Below are positions 27,879 to 37,427 of a DNA stretch of 64,000 bases, one piece after another (position 1 is the first letter of the stretch; each line of letters opens with the position of its first letter). The DNA is from Oscillospiraceae bacterium (GTDB taxonomy: Bacteria > Bacillota > Clostridia > UBA1381 > UMGS1253), in contig SVKA01000001.1 in NCBI GenBank assembly GCA_015068725.1, positions 1 through 64,000 on the forward strand, in the 5' to 3' direction. A program made the position numbers and the translations under genes. The notes beneath the pieces are model-generated. The model worked only from the letters and a program-made list of their open reading frames with translations, ran no database searches and was not told the DNA's origin.

Positions 27879-28634
27879 ATGAATAATAATGCAAAGGAAG
27901 AGCGCGAGGACATATTAGAGGGTAGAAATCCTGTGTTTGAGGCTCTTAAAAGCGGCAGACAGATTGACAAAATTCTTATTGCAAAAAATGACAACAAAGG
28001 CTCGATTGCCCGCATACTTTCGCTTGCAAAGGAAAAACGCATACTCATAAGCGAGGTCGAGCGAACAAAGCTTGACGCTATAAGCTCGACGGGCGCACAT
28101 CAGGGAATTATAGCCTATGTTGCGGCTGCGTCTTATTCAAGTGTGCAGGAGATTTTGGATTATGCCAATGAGCGCGGCGAGCCGCCTTTCGTAATTATAT
28201 GCGATTCATTAAATGACTCGCACAACCTTGGTTCGATTATACGTACGGCGCATTGCTGCGGAGTGCACGGCGTAATTATACCAAAGCACAGAAGTGTGGG
28301 ACTTAGCGCCGCATGTGCAAAGGCTTCGGCAGGCGCGGTTGAGTACACAAAGGTTGCAAAGGTAACAAATCTTTCAAGGTGTATCGAGGATTTGAAAAAA
28401 GCGGGGCTCTGGATTTGCGGAACAGATGCTGATGGTGAAAATGACATTTACTCAGCAGACCTTTCGGGACCGATTGGAGTAGTCATAGGCTCTGAGGGGG
28501 AAGGAATGAGCAGACTTGTAAAAGAAAGCTGCGATTTTCTTGTGCGTATCCCAATGAAAGGGCAGATAAATAGCTTAAATGCCTCTGTTGCGGCGGGTGT
28601 GCTTATGTACGAGGTTGTCAGAAGAAGAAATTAA
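27879..28634 (+). CDS. rlmB: 23S rRNA (guanosine2251-2'-O)-methyltransferase RlmB
   Basis: A SPOUT-class RNA 2'-O-methyltransferase of 251 residues. The N-terminal EGRNPVFEALKSGRQIDKI substrate domain is followed by the knot motifs DSLNDSHNLGSIIRTAHCCG, IGVVIGSEGEGMSRLV and IPMKGQINSLNASVAAGVLMYE. It follows lysC by 27 bp. In Bacillus it belongs with cysS-mrnC, which here lie close by on the other strand. Confidence 0.94.
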   Translation: MNNNAKEEREDILEGRNPVFEALKSGRQIDKILIAKNDNKGSIARILSLAKEKRILISEVERTKLDAISSTGAHQGIIAYVAAASYSSVQEILDYANERGEPPFVIICDSLNDSHNLGSIIRTAHCCGVHGVIIPKHRSVGLSAACAKASAGAVEYTKVAKVTNLSRCIEDLKKAGLWICGTDADGENDIYSADLSGPIGVVIGSEGEGMSRLVKESCDFLVRIPMKGQINSLNASVAAGVLMYEVVRRRN

Positions 28635-28645
28635 AGTGGCAATAT

Positions 28646-28682
28646 AAAAGACGATGCAAACAAATTTTGCATCGTCTTTTTG
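28646..28682. terminator. Bidirectional terminator between rlmB and transketolase
   Basis: AAAAGACGATGCAAA pairs with TTTGCATCGTCTTTT with a short loop. Confidence 0.88.
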
Positions 28683-28699
28683 TGTGTAATAAATATTAT

Positions 28700-29653
28700 T
28701 TACGCGTTTTTACGGCTTATTGCTTTTTCGGCATATTTAACAATGTGCTCGCAGCTTAGTTCATACGCATCAAGAAGCACAGACGGCTTGCCCGATGCAC
28801 CGAATTTGTCGCGTATACCAACAATTTCAATCGGGGTGGGGTGGCTCATAGCGAGTACGCCACAGACCGCTTCGCCAAGACCGCCAATTATATTGTGCTC
28901 TTCTACGCATACAACTGCGCCAGTTTTCTTTGCGCTTTCGATTATAATATCTTCGTCAATCGGCTTTATTGTGGGCATATCCACAAGGCGCACGCTTACG
29001 CCGTTTTTGGCAAGCTCATCTGCCGCTTTTACTGCCTCATGCATCAAAAGTCCCGTTGCAATAATTGTAACGTCGCTTCCGTCGCGAACCAATCTGCCCT
29101 TGCCGATTTTGAATTCTCCATATTCTGCCTCGTCAAAAATCATCGGCATTGGAAGTCTGCTTACACGAAGGTATGCCGGCTTGTCATAATTCACAAGCGC
29201 ACGCACCGCAGCTGCGGTTTCAACTCCGTCAGCGGGGGAGATGATTGTCATATTCGGGATTGCACGCATAAGTGCAACGTCCTCTATACACTGGTGCGAC
29301 GCACCGTCCTCGCCCACTGTAACGCCTGCGTGTGAGCCGACAACAACAACGGGAAGAGATGGATATGCAATAGAGTTTCTGACTTGTTCATAGGCTCTGC
29401 CCGCAGCAAACATTGCAAAGCTTGCAGCGAAAACCTTTTTGCCGCACGAAGCGAGTCCTGCTGCAGTTGCCATCATATTGCCCTCGGCAATTCCACAGTT
29501 TATGTGGCGCTCGGGATACTTATCTTTAAAAAGTGCTGTCATCGTCGATTTGCTAAGGTCGGCGTCCAAAACCACGATATCTTCTCTTGCGCCCAAAGCG
29601 GCAAGCTCTTGTCCAAATGCAAGTCTTGTTGCGATTGTTTTATTTTCTGCCAT
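28700..29653 (-). CDS. Transketolase, C-terminal subunit
   Basis: 317 residues forming the pyrimidine-binding and C-terminal domains of a split transketolase: LDADLSKSTMTALFKDKYPERHINCGIAEGNMMATAAGLA, GEDGASHQCIEDVALMRAIPNM and VCVEEHNIIGGLGEAV. It works with the upstream N-terminal subunit in the non-oxidative pentose phosphate pathway. The ATG at 29653 begins one base after the upstream stop, and GGAGG lies in the end of that gene, so the two are translationally coupled. The ORF-track start at 29692 is inside the neighbour. Confidence 0.95.
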   Translation of the reverse strand: MAENKTIATRLAFGQELAALGAREDIVVLDADLSKSTMTALFKDKYPERHINCGIAEGNMMATAAGLASCGKKVFAASFAMFAAGRAYEQVRNSIAYPSLPVVVVGSHAGVTVGEDGASHQCIEDVALMRAIPNMTIISPADGVETAAAVRALVNYDKPAYLRVSRLPMPMIFDEAEYGEFKIGKGRLVRDGSDVTIIATGLLMHEAVKAADELAKNGVSVRLVDMPTIKPIDEDIIIESAKKTGAVVCVEEHNIIGGLGEAVCGVLAMSHPTPIEIVGIRDKFGASGKPSVLLDAYELSCEHIVKYAEKAISRKNA

Positions 29654-29654
29654 A

Positions 29655-30503
29655 TCAGTTTTGCGCCTCCAATCCCTTAATAAAATCGTCAAGCTCTTTG
29701 ATTGCCTGATTGTATTGCTCTTCGTTAGGAGCGCTGCCGTGCCAGCTTGCCTCGCCCTCCATAAACGATACGCCCTTGCCCTTTATGGTCTTACAAATAA
29801 TAGCTGTGGGCTTGCCCTTTGTATTTTTTGCCTCGTTTACGGCATTTTCAATCTGGTTATAGTCATGGCCGTCAATTTCGATGGTATGCCAGCCGAATGC
29901 ATCGTATTTTTCCTTAATTGGCATAGGATTCATTACCTTTGTGATGTCGCCGTCAATCTGAAGACCGTTGTTATCAACGAAAAGTGTAAGATTATCAAGC
30001 TTGTAATGAGCGGCAAACATTGCAGCCTCCCATACCTGACCTTCTTCAAGCTCGCCATCACCTGTTGCGGTGTATACACGGTAGTCTTTGCCACTAAGCT
30101 TTGCCGAAAGTGCCATGCCGTTTGCAGCGCTTACGCCCTGACCAAGCGAGCCCGTTGACATATCAACGCCCGGTACGCCCTTCATATCGGGGTGTCCCTG
30201 CAAAAAGCTTCCGTATTTTCTAAGCGATGCAATCTCGCTTGGTGAGAAAAATCCGCGCTCGGCAAGTACACCGTAAAGTGCCGGTGCACAGTGTCCTTTT
30301 GAGAGTACAAATCTGTCGCGGTCCGGATTTTTTGGGTTTTTAGGGTCAACATTCATCTGCTCAAAATACAAGTATGTTAACACGTCTGCTATTGAGAGTG
30401 AACCACCCGGATGTCCTGATGCGGCGTTATATACACCGGTAAGGGCACTTTTTCTTGCTTTTGCGGCAACAATGGTAAGCTCTTTTATTCTGCTGTTATC
30501 CAT
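29655..30503 (-). CDS. Transketolase, N-terminal subunit
   Basis: 282 residues with the thiamine diphosphate-binding domain: SGHPGGSLSIADVLTYLYF, RDRFVLSKGHCAPALYGVLAERG, STGSLGQGVSAANGMAL and the ThDP motif GDGELEEGQVWEAAMFAAH(x)DNLTLFVDNNG. Forms the active enzyme with the downstream C-terminal half. Confidence 0.96.
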   Translation of the reverse strand: MDNSRIKELTIVAAKARKSALTGVYNAASGHPGGSLSIADVLTYLYFEQMNVDPKNPKNPDRDRFVLSKGHCAPALYGVLAERGFFSPSEIASLRKYGSFLQGHPDMKGVPGVDMSTGSLGQGVSAANGMALSAKLSGKDYRVYTATGDGELEEGQVWEAAMFAAHYKLDNLTLFVDNNGLQIDGDITKVMNPMPIKEKYDAFGWHTIEIDGHDYNQIENAVNEAKNTKGKPTAIICKTIKGKGVSFMEGEASWHGSAPNEEQYNQAIKELDDFIKGLEAQN

Positions 30504-30544
30504 TTGATGCTTGTCCTCCTTAGCTTTATTAAATATATAATTTA

Positions 30545-30955
30545 TTAATTACGTTCTTCTATTACATCATACGCCATACGCATAATTTCATACAATCTGT
30601 CGGTCTGTTTATCCAAATAAAGATATCCGATGAGCGCCTCAAAGCCTGTTGCCATACGATAATCAGCCATATCGGCATTTTTTGGAACGGTTGCAGACTT
30701 GGTGTTTCTTCCGCGCTTGTATACCGAAAGCTCGTTTTCAGAAAGATTGTCTATAATGGCTTTTATACTGTTTGCCTGTGCGTTTGCCTTTACATAGTGT
30801 ATCGCCATTTTGTGCAGTTTATTCGCACTAAGTGAGCCAAATTTCATAAGGCGTGTGCGAACATACAGCTCATATACCGCGTCGCCCACAAAAGCGAGCG
30901 TGAGCGGTGAATACAAATTTGGATTTTCAATTTTTTCGTCCGGTATATATGGCAT
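30545..30955 (-). CDS. mrnC: Mini-ribonuclease 3
   Basis: 136 residues. A lone RNase III catalytic domain without a dsRNA-binding domain: LTLAFVGDAVYELYVR and ATGFEALIGYLYL correspond to the acidic active-site segments. Matures 23S rRNA in Bacillota. Lies 33 bp behind cysS as in B. subtilis. Confidence 0.93.
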   Translation of the reverse strand: MPYIPDEKIENPNLYSPLTLAFVGDAVYELYVRTRLMKFGSLSANKLHKMAIHYVKANAQANSIKAIIDNLSENELSVYKRGRNTKSATVPKNADMADYRMATGFEALIGYLYLDKQTDRLYEIMRMAYDVIEERN

Positions 30956-30988
30956 CGGTGCGCCTTCCTTTTATCATACAGATATTTT

Positions 30989-32386
30989 CTATTTTCTTTT
31001 CCACTTTACGCCGCCGGCGGTATCCTCAAGAATAATTCCCATTTCGGTAAGCTTATCGCGAATTTCATCGGCGGTCTTAAAGTCCCTGTTTGCTCTTGCT
31101 TCGCTGCGCTTTTTAATAAGCTCTTCGATTTCTGCGTCAAGCTCGTTTGACTCAGCTTTTCTCAAAATGCCCAAAACGGCTGAAAGCTCGTCAAAAAGCG
31201 AGAGTGCTTTTTCAAGCGTCGCCTTTGAAGGCGCATCTGAGCCGTCAAGTGCACTGTTTATCGCACGCGACAAATCAAACATCGAGGCAATCGCACCCGC
31301 GGTATTTATATCATCATCCATCGCCTCACAAAAAGCTGCTTTGCATTTATCAAGCTGCGAGATAAAATCTTCATCACTACCGCTTTTTTCAGGCGCGCTG
31401 CCAATGGCAAAACAGAGCTTGCTTTTACAGTTATAAAGTCTTTCAAGTGCTGTGCCTGCCTGAACAAGAAGCTCGCGCGAAAAGTTAATCGGACTCCTGT
31501 AATGAGCGCTCAGCATAAAAAAGCGTACTATTTCGTAGTCAAAATCCTTTACAATATCACGCACTGTAAAGAAATTGCCCTTCGATTTACTCATTTTTAC
31601 GTTGTCGATATTTATATAGCCGTTGTGCAGCCAGAAATGTGCAAACGGTTTTTTATTTGCGGCCTCGCTCTGCGCGATTTCGTTTTCGTGATGGGGGAAG
31701 ATAAGGTCTTTTCCGCCTGCGTGAATATCAATCGTTTCGCCAAGGTACTTTGTCGCCATAGCGCTGCACTCGATATGCCAGCCCGGACGTCCCATGCCCC
31801 ACGGACTTTCCCATGCAGGCTCTCCCGGTTTTTGAGCCTTCCACAGTGCAAAGTCCATAGCGTCCCTTTTACGCTCGTCAACGCTTATTCTTGCGCCCGC
31901 TTCAAGCTCGTCAAGCGGCTGATGTGAGAGCTTGCCGTAGTCTTTGAATTTTTTTGTGCTGTAATATACGTCGCCATCAACCTCGTATGCATAGCCCTCG
32001 TTAATAAGCTTTGTAACAAGCTCAATTATCTCAGCGATATGCTCTGTTGCGCGCGGATGAACGCTTGCCGGCTCTATACTGAGCCCCTCTGCATCAACCT
32101 TGTATTCGGCGATAAATCTGTCCGCAAGCTCGGATACGCTGATGCCTTCTTTGTTTGCGCGGTTAATCATTTTATCATCTATATCAGTAAAGTTTTGAAC
32201 AAAAGTAACCTTGTAGCCACAATACTCAAAATATCTTCTGAGTGTATCAAATACGATAAACGGACGCGCGTTTCCGATGTGGAAAAAATCGTACACAGTA
32301 GGGCCGCAGGCATAAATTTTAACCTCGCCCGGAGTGATAGGCACAAATTCTTCTTTTTGACGTGTAAGTGAATTATAAAGTTTCAT
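30989..32386 (-). CDS. cysS: Cysteine--tRNA ligase
   Basis: 465 residues, class I. The zinc/HIGH region is [17 protein letters not shown], the helix WHIECSAMA provides further zinc ligands and [11 protein letters not shown] is conserved. The KMSKS motif appears as [11 protein letters not shown]. The ATG at 32386 follows TTGGAG seven bases upstream; the ORF-track start overlaps the end of cysE. Part of a cysE-cysS-mrnC operon. Confidence 0.97.
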   Translation of the reverse strand: MKLYNSLTRQKEEFVPITPGEVKIYACGPTVYDFFHIGNARPFIVFDTLRRYFEYCGYKVTFVQNFTDIDDKMINRANKEGISVSELADRFIAEYKVDAEGLSIEPASVHPRATEHIAEIIELVTKLINEGYAYEVDGDVYYSTKKFKDYGKLSHQPLDELEAGARISVDERKRDAMDFALWKAQKPGEPAWESPWGMGRPGWHIECSAMATKYLGETIDIHAGGKDLIFPHHENEIAQSEAANKKPFAHFWLHNGYINIDNVKMSKSKGNFFTVRDIVKDFDYEIVRFFMLSAHYRSPINFSRELLVQAGTALERLYNCKSKLCFAIGSAPEKSGSDEDFISQLDKCKAAFCEAMDDDINTAGAIASMFDLSRAINSALDGSDAPSKATLEKALSLFDELSAVLGILRKAESNELDAEIEELIKKRSEARANRDFKTADEIRDKLTEMGIILEDTAGGVKWKRK

Positions 32387-32409
32387 ATTTTTTCTCCAAT
32401 CCATAAGCT

Positions 32410-33069
32410 TTATAATGTTTTATTATTATCTTCATTGTTGTTTGCAATACGCTTTTCAAGTGCTTCAATGCGAACCAGAAGTTTGCACATTTCCATACTT
32501 ACCGGGTCGGGAATGTGTATCTGGTCAAGGTCAGATGCGCTTGCTATGCGCACGCCTGCTCGTCTTGCCACGCGGGCAGGAACACCCACGCATGTAGAAT
32601 TTGGTTCTACTTCGGAAAGCACAACAGCATTTGCGGCGATTTTTGAATTGTCGCCCACCTTGAACGGCCCAAGCACCTTTGCGCCCGCGCCAACCATAAC
32701 GTTGTTGCCAAGTGTGGGGTGGCGTTTTCCGTGGTCTTTGCCCGTGCCGCCAAGCGTTACGCCCTGATATATCGTACAGTTATCGCCGATTTCTGCCGTT
32801 TCACCGATGACAACACCGGTGCCGTGGTCTATAAAAAGACCTTTGCCGATTGTTGCGCCGGGATGGATTTCAATTCCCGTCCAGAACTTTGCGCACTGCG
32901 ATATCCATCTGGCAATAAATTTTATATTGTGGCGATAAAACCAGTTTGCAACTCTGTGATGCATAAGTGCGTGCAAGCCCGGGTAAAGCAAAAAAACCTC
33001 AAGGCTGTTTCGCGCCGCAGGGTCGCGTTCAAGTATTGCTTTTATATCATAACGAAGTCTTGAAAACAT
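32410..33069 (-). CDS. cysE: Serine O-acetyltransferase
   Basis: 219 residues. Left-handed beta-helix acetyltransferase that makes O-acetylserine for cysteine synthesis: [48 protein letters not shown] and [21 protein letters not shown] are diagnostic. The short N-terminal helical domain is of the EpsC type. First gene of the cys operon; no T-box is seen upstream. Confidence 0.96.
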   Translation of the reverse strand: MFSRLRYDIKAILERDPAARNSLEVFLLYPGLHALMHHRVANWFYRHNIKFIARWISQCAKFWTGIEIHPGATIGKGLFIDHGTGVVIGETAEIGDNCTIYQGVTLGGTGKDHGKRHPTLGNNVMVGAGAKVLGPFKVGDNSKIAANAVVLSEVEPNSTCVGVPARVARRAGVRIASASDLDQIHIPDPVSMEMCKLLVRIEALEKRIANNNEDNNKTL

Positions 33070-33119
33070 ATAAAAACTCCCATTTTTTTAATAAACAAAA
33101 AATAATTACTGATATTTAT

Positions 33120-33148
33120 ATTATATAGGTTTTATTTAAAAACGTCAA
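33120..33148 (-). promoter_or_regulatory. SigA-type promoter of the cysE operon
   Basis: On the minus strand TTGACG, a 17-bp spacer and TATAAT. The remaining gap up to 33270 is very AT-rich with nothing else recognisable. Confidence 0.75.
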
Positions 33149-33272
33149 TATAATTGCGAAGGTTTGTAAAATGTTTTTCCAAAAAATATCACTTTATATT
33201 AAATTTGGCAACAAAAATTAGAGTTTTGTTAAAAATATTCAAACATTTCGTGTGAAAATGTGCAGAACAAAC

Positions 33273-33314
33273 AAAAAAATACGTTCCAAGCCGTAAAGAC
33301 ATAGAACGTATTTT
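33273..33314 (-). terminator. Terminator of the GRE1 operon
   Basis: AAAATACGTTC and GAACGTATTTT pair around an 18-base loop. A T run follows on the minus strand. Confidence 0.75.
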
Positions 33315-33324
33315 AGTTATTTTT

Positions 33325-34206
33325 TTAATCTGCAACAGTCAAAATACCACGCATTTCAAATATTTTTCTTGCTTTTTCGATTTCTGCTTGCGAGGGCACA
33401 TCAATTTTTGGCATCACTTTATCCATACAGAGTGCCTCGTATTTTGTGTCGGTGAAATTGTGAAACGGCAGAATTTTTACTCTTGTGACATTTTTAAGAG
33501 TTAAAATAAAATCTGCGATTTTTTCCATCTGGTTATCGTTGTAGCCCGGCACATACGGGATTCGTATTTCGGTTTTCTTGCCATAATTGTCAATGCGTTT
33601 TAAATTTTCCAAAATCAATTTATTTGACGCGCCTGTGCATTTTTTGTGCACATCCTCGTCAAAGGCTTTGATATCGTATAAAAATATATCCGTATAGTCA
33701 ATGACTTTTTCAATACTCTCCCACGATACAAAACCGCATGTATCAACGGCTGTGTGAATGCCCCTTTCTTTTGCAAGCATAAGAAGCTCGCGACACGCGT
33801 CAGGCTGTATAAGACATTCGCCGCCCGAAAGGGTAATGCCCCCACCCGAAGCTTCGTAAAAGTCGATGTCCTCTAATGCTATTTCTAAAAGCTTGTCGGC
33901 GCTATATTCTTTTCCGTATATTTTAAATGCTTTCTGTGGGCATACTGTTTCGCACTTTCCGCATTTAATACAAAGCTTGTCATCAAAGCTATGAGTGCCA
34001 TTTGTAAACGTATTTGCATCGCACAGATGAGTGCACATGCCACAGTTAACGCATTTGTGCGCAAAGTATGCAAGCTGTGTATCCATTATAAGCCCTTCGG
34101 GGTTATGACACCACACACATCGCAGTGGGCATCCCTTAAAGAAAATAGTCGTTCTTATTCCGTCGCCGTCATGTACGGCAAAGCGTTTTATATCCATAAT
34201 TTGCAT
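33325..34206 (-). CDS. Glycyl radical enzyme activating protein (GRE1 partner)
   Basis: 293 residues. Radical SAM motif CPLRCVWC (CxxxCxxC) is at residues 26-33, preceded by HDGDGIRTTIFFKG. An inserted ferredoxin-like domain has two cluster motifs, CVNCGMCTHLC and [26 protein letters not shown] is the SAM-binding GGE-type region. The two extra 4Fe-4S clusters place it with activases of dehydratase or lyase GREs and not with PflA. Lies 15 bp after the GRE1 gene, with AAAGGAG in the gap. It should abstract hydrogen from Gly699 of GRE1. It might also serve GRE2, which has no own activase. Confidence 0.93.
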   Translation of the reverse strand: MQIMDIKRFAVHDGDGIRTTIFFKGCPLRCVWCHNPEGLIMDTQLAYFAHKCVNCGMCTHLCDANTFTNGTHSFDDKLCIKCGKCETVCPQKAFKIYGKEYSADKLLEIALEDIDFYEASGGGITLSGGECLIQPDACRELLMLAKERGIHTAVDTCGFVSWESIEKVIDYTDIFLYDIKAFDEDVHKKCTGASNKLILENLKRIDNYGKKTEIRIPYVPGYNDNQMEKIADFILTLKNVTRVKILPFHNFTDTKYEALCMDKVMPKIDVPSQAEIEKARKIFEMRGILTVAD

Positions 34207-34221
34207 AATTAATAATCTCCT

Positions 34222-36393
34222 TTATGCCATGTGGTCGGTTTGTTTTATAAACTCTTCCTGCTCCTCACGGCTAAGGTTTACAAAGTATACGTTCCAGCCG
34301 CACAATCTGACCTGCAGATTTTTGTATGCTTGCGGATTTTGTTGTGCTTTTCTCAGCGTTTTTGAATTTAAAACGTTGATTTGAAGCGCAATTAATCCCT
34401 TGTTCATGCATACTTTAATAATTCCAATCAGTGCATTAAGGCCGTCATCACCTTTAACAGCACTTTCGTGAAGCAATAAATCCAATACTGTGCCGTTGGG
34501 AATATTTGTGTAATCGACTTTGCATACTGAATTTATAAGTGCTGTTACTCCGTTTGAATCGGCGCCGAGCGATGCACACATATTCTTTGAAAGAGGCTCT
34601 TTTGCGAAGCGTCCGTCGGCGGTTGCGCCCGTACCTTCTCCAAATGCCATGCGCCAGTCGATTGAAAAAGTACCAAATCTATAGTGGCCGCCTCTGCCGT
34701 TAGGCTTACCATTTATGCACTCTGCAAGATAATCACAAAGCTCTGCTGCCATATTATCTGCCTCATCGCAATTGTTTCCATACTTATAGTCAAGGTTTTT
34801 GCACTTTAGCTGAAGGGCGCTATCCGTTTGCCAGTTGTTTGCAAGTGTCTGCGAGAGCTGCTCAAGTGTAACCACTTTTTCATCATAAACAAGCGTTTTT
34901 ACCGCCATAATTGAATCAACTGCAGTTGCAAGGCCAAAGGCATTGATGGAGGAGTTGTTATATTTTGCTCCACTGCTGTAAACGTCAACGCCTTTTTCAA
35001 AGCTTGCGGGAGTTGCTGCTGAAAGAAATGGTGCCGACTGAATTTTGTCGTAGTTTTTTTCATAGCTTGTTATTATATCCATAGAGCCGTCGGCGAAAAA
35101 GCGTAGTTTTTCTTTGACTGCATCCATAAAGGCATCGAATGTATCAAGCGGCTTTTTGCCTTTTTCAATAAGCTGCTTTCCCGACAAAACATCAAAACCG
35201 TCAGAGAGTGTAAGCTCAACTGCCTTTGCAATGTTGATTCGTCCGTTGCATGTGCACGGAAGTTCGCCCTTCGCCATAGGTTCATAGCAGCCTACAATTT
35301 CGTAATTATGTGCATCTTTCTTTTCTGCGCCCGATTTGATAAGGGCGTTTTCTACAACCTCATCATTCATAAAGAGAAAGCTGTTGCGACCGTTTCGAAT
35401 AGACTCTGCGACTGTTTTGAGCACTTTTTGGTCTATGTTCTTGTGGTATTTTATATGAATTTTTGGGTCGTGCGTATCAAGGGCGATATACTCTTCAAGT
35501 ATAATATGCGTAAGGGGATTTGTTAAATCGTTGCCGTTCTCATCTGCGCCGCAAAGATAGAACGGAATATTTGCACCAAATTTGTGTGCGCGCATTTTCC
35601 ACATAAAATATTTTAAATATTTTCTTGCTTCATCTTCTGTCATCTCACCGGTTTTTATATCGTTTTCATAGTATGGCCACAAAAGTGAATCAAGACCGCC
35701 GAGTGAGCGTACCCATGCGCTGTCTAAGTAGCATTGAAGCTCATAATATATGCAGATAAGCGAAAGTGCTTCAAAAAATGTTTTTGGAGCAGACTTTGAG
35801 AGTGTATACAGTGATTTTGCAGTTTTTTCAAGCTGCGGACTTTGTTCTTTTTTTGAATTTGCTTCGTCTGCAAGCCGGCGTGCAAACACAGCTGCGGCAG
35901 AGTATACAGTTTTTACACAAAGGTAAAAGTCTTTTTGGTTTTCTTTTAAAGAAGGATCGAGAAGTTTTTTGCCAGCGAGCTCAGCAATTCCCGAAAAACC
36001 GTTGTCTAATAAAAATTTCCAGTCAGGGCACGTGTGACCAAAATCGGAGTTTCCGTCAAAGGCGCATGCTGCTATAAAATCTGCGTATTTATCTAGAACG
36101 TGCTTTAGTTCGCATTTTTCTACTTCTGCCTGATTTGACATGCGTTTTTTCTCCGAGATATGACCATGCCTGATATTATCGGCAAAAAGAGTGTAGGGAT
36201 TTACCTCTATTTGTGCATTTTTCAAAATGCATTCTATAACCTGCGCCTTTGCAAGCTGTCTTGATATGGGGTTTGACTCTATTCTAACACATTCTTGTAA
36301 AAGTTCATCAGGGCAAAGGCCTGATTTTTCGTTCCAGTTTGGTGATGTGTATTCGTTTTCTAAGATTTCTTTTGCGTTTTCAAAATTATTCAT
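34222..36393 (-). CDS. Glycyl radical enzyme 1, uncharacterised (GCYEP type)
   Basis: 723 residues of the PFL-like superfamily. The thiyl cysteine is Cys369 in EIVGCYEPMAKGE, with Glu371 two residues on as in dehydratase/lyase GREs. This excludes pyruvate formate-lyase, which has two adjacent cysteines. The radical glycine is Gly699 in VRLCGWNVYF, where Cys and Trp flank it in place of the usual RVxGY. The ATG at 36393 follows GAGGTGAG; the ORF-track start at 36459 runs through the promoter region. Transcribed with its activase and divergently from an AraC regulator. The reaction is unknown; C-O, C-N or C-C cleavage are all possible. Confidence 0.88.
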   Translation of the reverse strand: MNNFENAKEILENEYTSPNWNEKSGLCPDELLQECVRIESNPISRQLAKAQVIECILKNAQIEVNPYTLFADNIRHGHISEKKRMSNQAEVEKCELKHVLDKYADFIAACAFDGNSDFGHTCPDWKFLLDNGFSGIAELAGKKLLDPSLKENQKDFYLCVKTVYSAAAVFARRLADEANSKKEQSPQLEKTAKSLYTLSKSAPKTFFEALSLICIYYELQCYLDSAWVRSLGGLDSLLWPYYENDIKTGEMTEDEARKYLKYFMWKMRAHKFGANIPFYLCGADENGNDLTNPLTHIILEEYIALDTHDPKIHIKYHKNIDQKVLKTVAESIRNGRNSFLFMNDEVVENALIKSGAEKKDAHNYEIVGCYEPMAKGELPCTCNGRINIAKAVELTLSDGFDVLSGKQLIEKGKKPLDTFDAFMDAVKEKLRFFADGSMDIITSYEKNYDKIQSAPFLSAATPASFEKGVDVYSSGAKYNNSSINAFGLATAVDSIMAVKTLVYDEKVVTLEQLSQTLANNWQTDSALQLKCKNLDYKYGNNCDEADNMAAELCDYLAECINGKPNGRGGHYRFGTFSIDWRMAFGEGTGATADGRFAKEPLSKNMCASLGADSNGVTALINSVCKVDYTNIPNGTVLDLLLHESAVKGDDGLNALIGIIKVCMNKGLIALQINVLNSKTLRKAQQNPQAYKNLQVRLCGWNVYFVNLSREEQEEFIKQTDHMA

Positions 36394-36447
36394 ATATAAC
36401 TCACCTCGTCTACAAGTATTGCATACAGACAGATAAAAGTAAATGCG

Positions 36448-36480
36448 CTTTTCAAACATTTTTGTACTTTTCGAACATTT
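36448..36480. promoter_or_regulatory. Candidate AraC operator: direct repeats in the GRE1/AraC1 gap
   Basis: CTTTTCAAACATTT (36448-36461) and CTTTTCGAACATTT (36467-36480) are direct repeats with one difference and a 19-bp period, about two helical turns. AraC proteins typically bind such paired sites. They lie upstream of GRE1 near where its -35 region should be. Confidence 0.5.
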
Positions 36481-36495
36481 TTTTTATAATATTTA

Positions 36496-36524
36496 TTGCA
36501 CCCACAACTGCGATATAGTATAAT
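36496..36524 (+). promoter_or_regulatory. SigA-type promoter of AraC1
   Basis: TTGCAC, a 17-bp spacer and TATAAT, directed at the regulator. Confidence 0.65.
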
Positions 36525-36572
36525 GTAGAAAAATGTCAGCGTGTATATTATAGAAAATAGAGGTATTTTGTT

Positions 36573-37379
36573 ATGAGTACTATTTCACAGTTACAATTTC
36601 CTGTTACAAACATTCATGTAGTTATGCCAAGTGCTTGTCGCAAAGGGCGTATAGTAAAAACGAAGGGGCGTCATTCGGACTGTCTTGTCTATGTAACAAA
36701 GGGAAAAACAATATATACATTTGATGATTACAAGATTACGGTTAAGGAAAATGATATGCTGTTTTTGGCAAAAGACAGCATATATACAATGGATATTATC
36801 ACGGATAGTTATGAGGTTTTATTTGTAGATTTTGACTTTTTAAATGAGGAAAATGTACCATATAAAAGCGAAGGTTTTTTCAATATGGCAGGAAAAAATT
36901 TTTTGAATTATTTTCAAAGTATGTATAATGTGTGGGTTTCGAAAAAACCATTTTATATAGTGCAAACGCACGCGATTGTAAATCAGATTTTATATGAGAT
37001 TTACAAAACCACACAAAAAAATTATTTTTCAACAAAGGATTATGATACGATAAAGAATGCGGTTGATTATATCCACGAAAATTTTACAAAAACAGATATA
37101 AATATATCACACGTTGCAAGCCTTACAGACGTGGGGGAGGGGCATTTTCGCCGCCTTTTTGGCAAAATTTATAACACCTCACCTGCAAAGTATATAACTG
37201 AGCTTAGGATAAATTATGCAAAAGAGCTTTTGGGCTACAAAAACATTTCAGTATCACAAATTGCCGAAAATTGTGGCTATTCGGATATATTTTATTTTTG
37301 CAAGGTGTTTAAAGCTCTGGTTGGAATGACACCTACTGAGTTTAGAAAAAATACAGACGATGCTCAGAATATATGGTAG
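36573..37379 (+). CDS. AraC family transcriptional regulator 1 (divergent from GRE1)
   Basis: 268 residues. The N-terminal half is a cupin-like ligand domain (GKTIYTFDDYKITVKENDMLFLAKDSIYTM). The C-terminal 100 residues contain the two helix-turn-helix units: DINISHVASLTDVGEGHFRRLFGKIYNTSPAKYITELRI and ISVSQIAENCGYSDIFYFCKVFKALVGMTPTEFR. Divergent arrangement and the repeats in the shared gap indicate that it controls GRE1 and its activase, probably in response to the substrate. Confidence 0.9.
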   Translation: MSTISQLQFPVTNIHVVMPSACRKGRIVKTKGRHSDCLVYVTKGKTIYTFDDYKITVKENDMLFLAKDSIYTMDIITDSYEVLFVDFDFLNEENVPYKSEGFFNMAGKNFLNYFQSMYNVWVSKKPFYIVQTHAIVNQILYEIYKTTQKNYFSTKDYDTIKNAVDYIHENFTKTDINISHVASLTDVGEGHFRRLFGKIYNTSPAKYITELRINYAKELLGYKNISVSQIAENCGYSDIFYFCKVFKALVGMTPTEFRKNTDDAQNIW

Positions 37380-37386
37380 CATAAAC

Positions 37387-37422
37387 AAAAACACCGCTTC
37401 GCATTGCGAAGCGGTGTTGTAT
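37387..37422. terminator. Bidirectional terminator between AraC1 and yebC
   Basis: AACACCGCTTCGC and GCGAAGCGGTGTT form a 13-bp stem with a three-base loop, flanked by A-rich and T-rich ends. Confidence 0.85.
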
Positions 37423-37427
37423 TTTGA

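Noticed and set aside
28680-29189. Plus-strand ORF of 169 residues
   Set aside because: Antisense to the transketolase C-terminal subunit, no start signal and no family resemblance.
33070-33324. T-box leader for the cysE-cysS operon
   Set aside because: No T-box core sequence or antiterminator is visible. The promoter gives a short AT-rich leader.
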